A DNA stretch of 14,389 bases from CAYJAP01 sp964368425 (GTDB lineage: Bacteria; Bacillota; Clostridia; Christensenellales; UBA1242), in the NCBI GenBank assembly GCA_964368425.1, contig CAYJAP010000016.1, positions 1 to 14,389 on the forward strand, in the 5' to 3' direction. Shown in pieces: positions 12,228 through 14,389 of the stretch. The position numbers and the translations under genes were made by a program. The notes under the pieces were generated by a model, which saw only the letters and a list, made by a program, of their open reading frames with translations, was not told the DNA's origin and did no database searches. How positions within the stretch are numbered: position 1 is the first letter of the stretch; each line of letters starts with the position of its first letter.

Positions 12228-14389
12228 ATGAAACTATTTAAAGGAGTTATGCTTTATACGCTTATTTTAATAGGTGTTTTGTGCGTAGTTGGGGCATTGC
12301 TTTTTGGAGCTATGTTCTTAATTCCTAGTTTTAGACCTTTTGGGTTTGGCGCTCTTAATCTCAACAAATCTGTAATCTCCTGGGATTATACTGAAAAACT
12401 ATACATAGAAAATGCTACTGGGGGCGCTCCAACAGATTATACAACAGGTTCTACATCTATCCACGATGGTACTAGTAGAAAGGTTTACGATTTATATATA
12501 GATGCTGGCGGTTACGCTGTTACGGTGTTAATAAATGCTGACTTAAACAATATGGTCCGTGCTGGTACAGTGGATAAAGTATTTGGTTTGTACAGAGGAA
12601 ATGAGTCAGTTTCAGTAGAAACTTTTGTAGATATACAAGAGAATGTTGCTGGTGGTGTGATAAATGTAAAGGTTAACACCCCAGAGTTTAGTTGGCTGAG
12701 GTATAAGGGCAGCGTGTTGTACGTAGAGATCCCTAAAGATTATAGCTACAATTTAAACATAAAAACAACGAGTGGAGATGTTGTTCTGCAAGGACGCGAC
12801 GAGGCTCCTCTGTTCGTACATAATTTATCTGTGGAGACAGGAAGCGGCGGATTAAATGCGGCTAAACTTGCTAAGTTATCTGACGAGAAAATAGAAAACG
12901 CTAGGTTGGCGGCTATAAACCTAAAAACAATCAGTGGTACATTCGACTTATCTGGAATAGATACAGTTTCTATACAGCCTGAAAATGGTGTTATGGCAGC
13001 TACAGTTCTAGATTCAGATAGAGGGAATTTCTTGTTCAATACGTTGAGCTGCGGACCTTTGGTTATTATGGGGGACAACGTTCGTATTGATGCCAAAGTT
13101 ATTAAAACCAACGGCAATGATTTAACTTACCGTGCTCCTAACGGATACTTTACAATAGAGACCTTAGATACTACCAGCGTGAGCAATCCGTCAACTGGTG
13201 CGCTTGTCACTATCGTTACGAACAACACGGAAATCTCCCTAGGTACACTTATAGGGGAATCAATAATTTCTACCACTTACGGAAATATTACAATCAATAC
13301 AAAGTTAAAGGGTAGTGCTAAGATAAACTCCACTCACGGAGACATCTCAGTCGCTTTAGCCGAAGGTAGAGAGAACGGAGTGAGCCTCTCCAGTAGGTAC
13401 GGTAGCATATACGTGAGATACGAGGGCAACGCTTCAATATCTAACATAAATGGCTCAGTTACAGCCGACTTCGTCGCTGGTAAAGAGAAGATTGGTAATT
13501 TCACTATCCTTGATGTTGCAAAAGGTAGTGTTACTTTGCTGAATCAGATAAACGATTTAACTGTCATCGCTCGCCAGAGTGCAAACGTAACTATCAACTT
13601 CAATAAGTTGTACGTTCAAAATGCTGGTAGCTCAGACATTGTTGGTGGTAAGTATAAGATAACAACTCAGGGAAGTAGTTCAGTGCAGGCAAACATTCCT
13701 CTAGCTGGGTACAACTTAGACATCTATCCAGAAGGTTCCACGAACGAGCAGCGGGCAAAGAACAATATCCCGAGCAACTTATTCGCTGGTCAAAGTAAGA
13801 TTGAAAAAGACGAAACATATACTCGAGATATAAACTCACTGGCGCTTGCGAAGATGAACATTTGCGCTTTATCCGGTACTGTATCCTTGAACTCATATAA
13901 CAAAGATAATTTACTCAGCGATGCCGATAGATGGTTCCAGTTGAATATTTACAAGGCGAAAAAAGCAGAGAAGGGTTATGACTCAGACGGACTGATTAAG
14001 GGGCTGGAGTATTACAGAAGTGAGTACTACGATTATCAAAAAGGAACTAATTTAATATACAGTGGTTCCGGCAATTCTTTGACTTACAGTATGAGTGTTG
14101 CTTCGTCTGAAATTCTGACAGATGGAGATAACCGTATTGTACTTATCAACTGGGTGAGCAACGAAAAGTCCGTTAGTTATTTCACACAAAGTAATGGCGG
14201 CACGTACAAAAAAGTTGACAACGACTTTGTTGCAATCGCTATAAACGAAGAGGTTGATGCAGCTGATAGGTATGCTCTCGCTAAGTACGACACTGGCAAA
14301 CTATTTGAGGTTGCTCTTCAAGATAACAAAGCAAACTTCTATCTGATGAGCTCTGGAACATTAATCAAAGTTGTCATAACGTTTAGTAT
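12228..14389 (+). CDS. Large membrane-anchored beta-repeat (DUF4097/adhesin-like) protein, 3' end outside window
   Basis: My own translation from the ATG at 12228 stays open for 720 codons to the right edge, so the gene is incomplete here. GGAGGG (12217-12222) lies five bases before the ATG. One N-terminal hydrophobic helix (about 7-32), preceded by Lys residues and with no lipobox, should anchor it with the bulk outside. The rest is Ser/Thr/Asn/Gly-rich beta structure. Short strand-turn motifs recur: TTSGDVVLQG (180-189), ETGSGGLNA (203-211), KTISGTFDLSG (233-243), STTYGNITINT (348-358), NSTHGDISVAL (367-377), SSRYGSIYVRY (388-398) and NINGSVTADF (406-415). This SGD-type pattern is like DUF4097 putative adhesins and suggests a beta-solenoid. 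From about residue 560 the sequence becomes more mixed (charged and aromatic), possibly a different domain. It has its own strong promoter. Function is inferred only as surface-associated; no sortase signal can be judged because the C-terminus is missing. Confidence 0.85.
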   Translation, partial: MKLFKGVMLYTLILIGVLCVVGALLFGAMFLIPSFRPFGFGALNLNKSVISWDYTEKLYIENATGGAPTDYTTGSTSIHDGTSRKVYDLYIDAGGYAVTVLINADLNNMVRAGTVDKVFGLYRGNESVSVETFVDIQENVAGGVINVKVNTPEFSWLRYKGSVLYVEIPKDYSYNLNIKTTSGDVVLQGRDEAPLFVHNLSVETGSGGLNAAKLAKLSDEKIENARLAAINLKTISGTFDLSGIDTVSIQPENGVMAATVLDSDRGNFLFNTLSCGPLVIMGDNVRIDAKVIKTNGNDLTYRAPNGYFTIETLDTTSVSNPSTGALVTIVTNNTEISLGTLIGESIISTTYGNITINTKLKGSAKINSTHGDISVALAEGRENGVSLSSRYGSIYVRYEGNASISNINGSVTADFVAGKEKIGNFTILDVAKGSVTLLNQINDLTVIARQSANVTINFNKLYVQNAGSSDIVGGKYKITTQGSSSVQANIPLAGYNLDIYPEGSTNEQRAKNNIPSNLFAGQSKIEKDETYTRDINSLALAKMNICALSGTVSLNSYNKDNLLSDADRWFQLNIYKAKKAEKGYDSDGLIKGLEYYRSEYYDYQKGTNLIYSGSGNSLTYSMSVASSEILTDGDNRIVLINWVSNEKSVSYFTQSNGGTYKKVDNDFVAIAINEEVDAADRYALAKYDTGKLFEVALQDNKANFYLMSSGTLIKVVITFS

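Noticed and set aside
12746..13896. Minus-strand open frames of about 100-120 codons inside the large surface protein gene
   Set aside because: The plus strand is open without interruption for 720 codons with a promoter and ribosome binding site; these are shadows.
1..14389. CRISPR array, insertion sequence, phage, toxin-antitoxin or defence cluster
   Set aside because: No regularly spaced direct repeats, transposase, integrase, terminal inverted repeats, or paired small toxin/antitoxin frames were found; the genes present are mostly housekeeping or envelope.

Overview
The window looks like chromosome from a low-GC, Gram-positive-type anaerobe, most likely an uncultured Clostridia-like member of the Bacillota. 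This is an inference from several things seen together: AT-rich sequence, strong GGAGG-type ribosome binding sites, frequent TTG starts, textbook TTGNNN-17-TATAAT promoters, hairpin plus U-tract terminators, a lipoprotein with a Bacillota-style lipobox, and a rubrerythrin (typical of anaerobes). No phage, transposon, CRISPR, tRNA or rRNA is visible, and codon use shows no obvious foreign island by eye.

Layout. (1) 21-1628, + strand: a four-helix membrane protein with long acidic tails, then a glyoxalase-II-like metallo-beta-lactamase hydrolase, closed by tandem hairpins. (2) 1731-3504, - strand: two separately transcribed genes, a left-handed beta-helix (hexapeptide) protein with an IPT/TIG-like tail and a degenerate CYTH-like protein. 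A 274-base gap between them holds a minus-strand terminator, a promoter, adjacent dyads and a possible small plus-strand RNA. (3) 3649-4239, + strand: rubrerythrin, divergent from the CYTH-like gene, with its own extended -10, a leader inverted repeat and a strong terminator. (4) 4410-7080, + strand: a lipoprotein with an additional C-terminal membrane helix, a two-helix small membrane protein and the replicative helicase DnaB, ended by a terminator. (5) 7163-12092, + strand: a GPH-family sugar:cation symporter whose 3' end overlaps glutaminyl-tRNA synthetase (glnS), followed 15 bases later by a compact alanyl-tRNA synthetase (alaS) and a terminator. (6) 12228 to the right edge: a large membrane-anchored beta-repeat protein of the DUF4097/adhesin-like type with a near-perfect promoter; it has no stop before the window ends.

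How they work together: replication (DnaB), translation (GlnRS, AlaRS), oxidative-stress defence (rubrerythrin), sugar uptake, small-molecule hydrolysis and several envelope proteins of unknown role. The neighbourhood reads as ordinary core chromosome. I do not see a convincing new multi-gene system. The most unusual points are the apparent non-standard start of the hexapeptide/IPT gene, the leaderless promoter and lost metal motif of the CYTH-like gene, the altered KMSKS loop of GlnRS, the compact AlaRS with a four-cysteine cluster, the possible small RNA at about 2694-2805, and the roughly 20-residue periodicity of the large surface protein.
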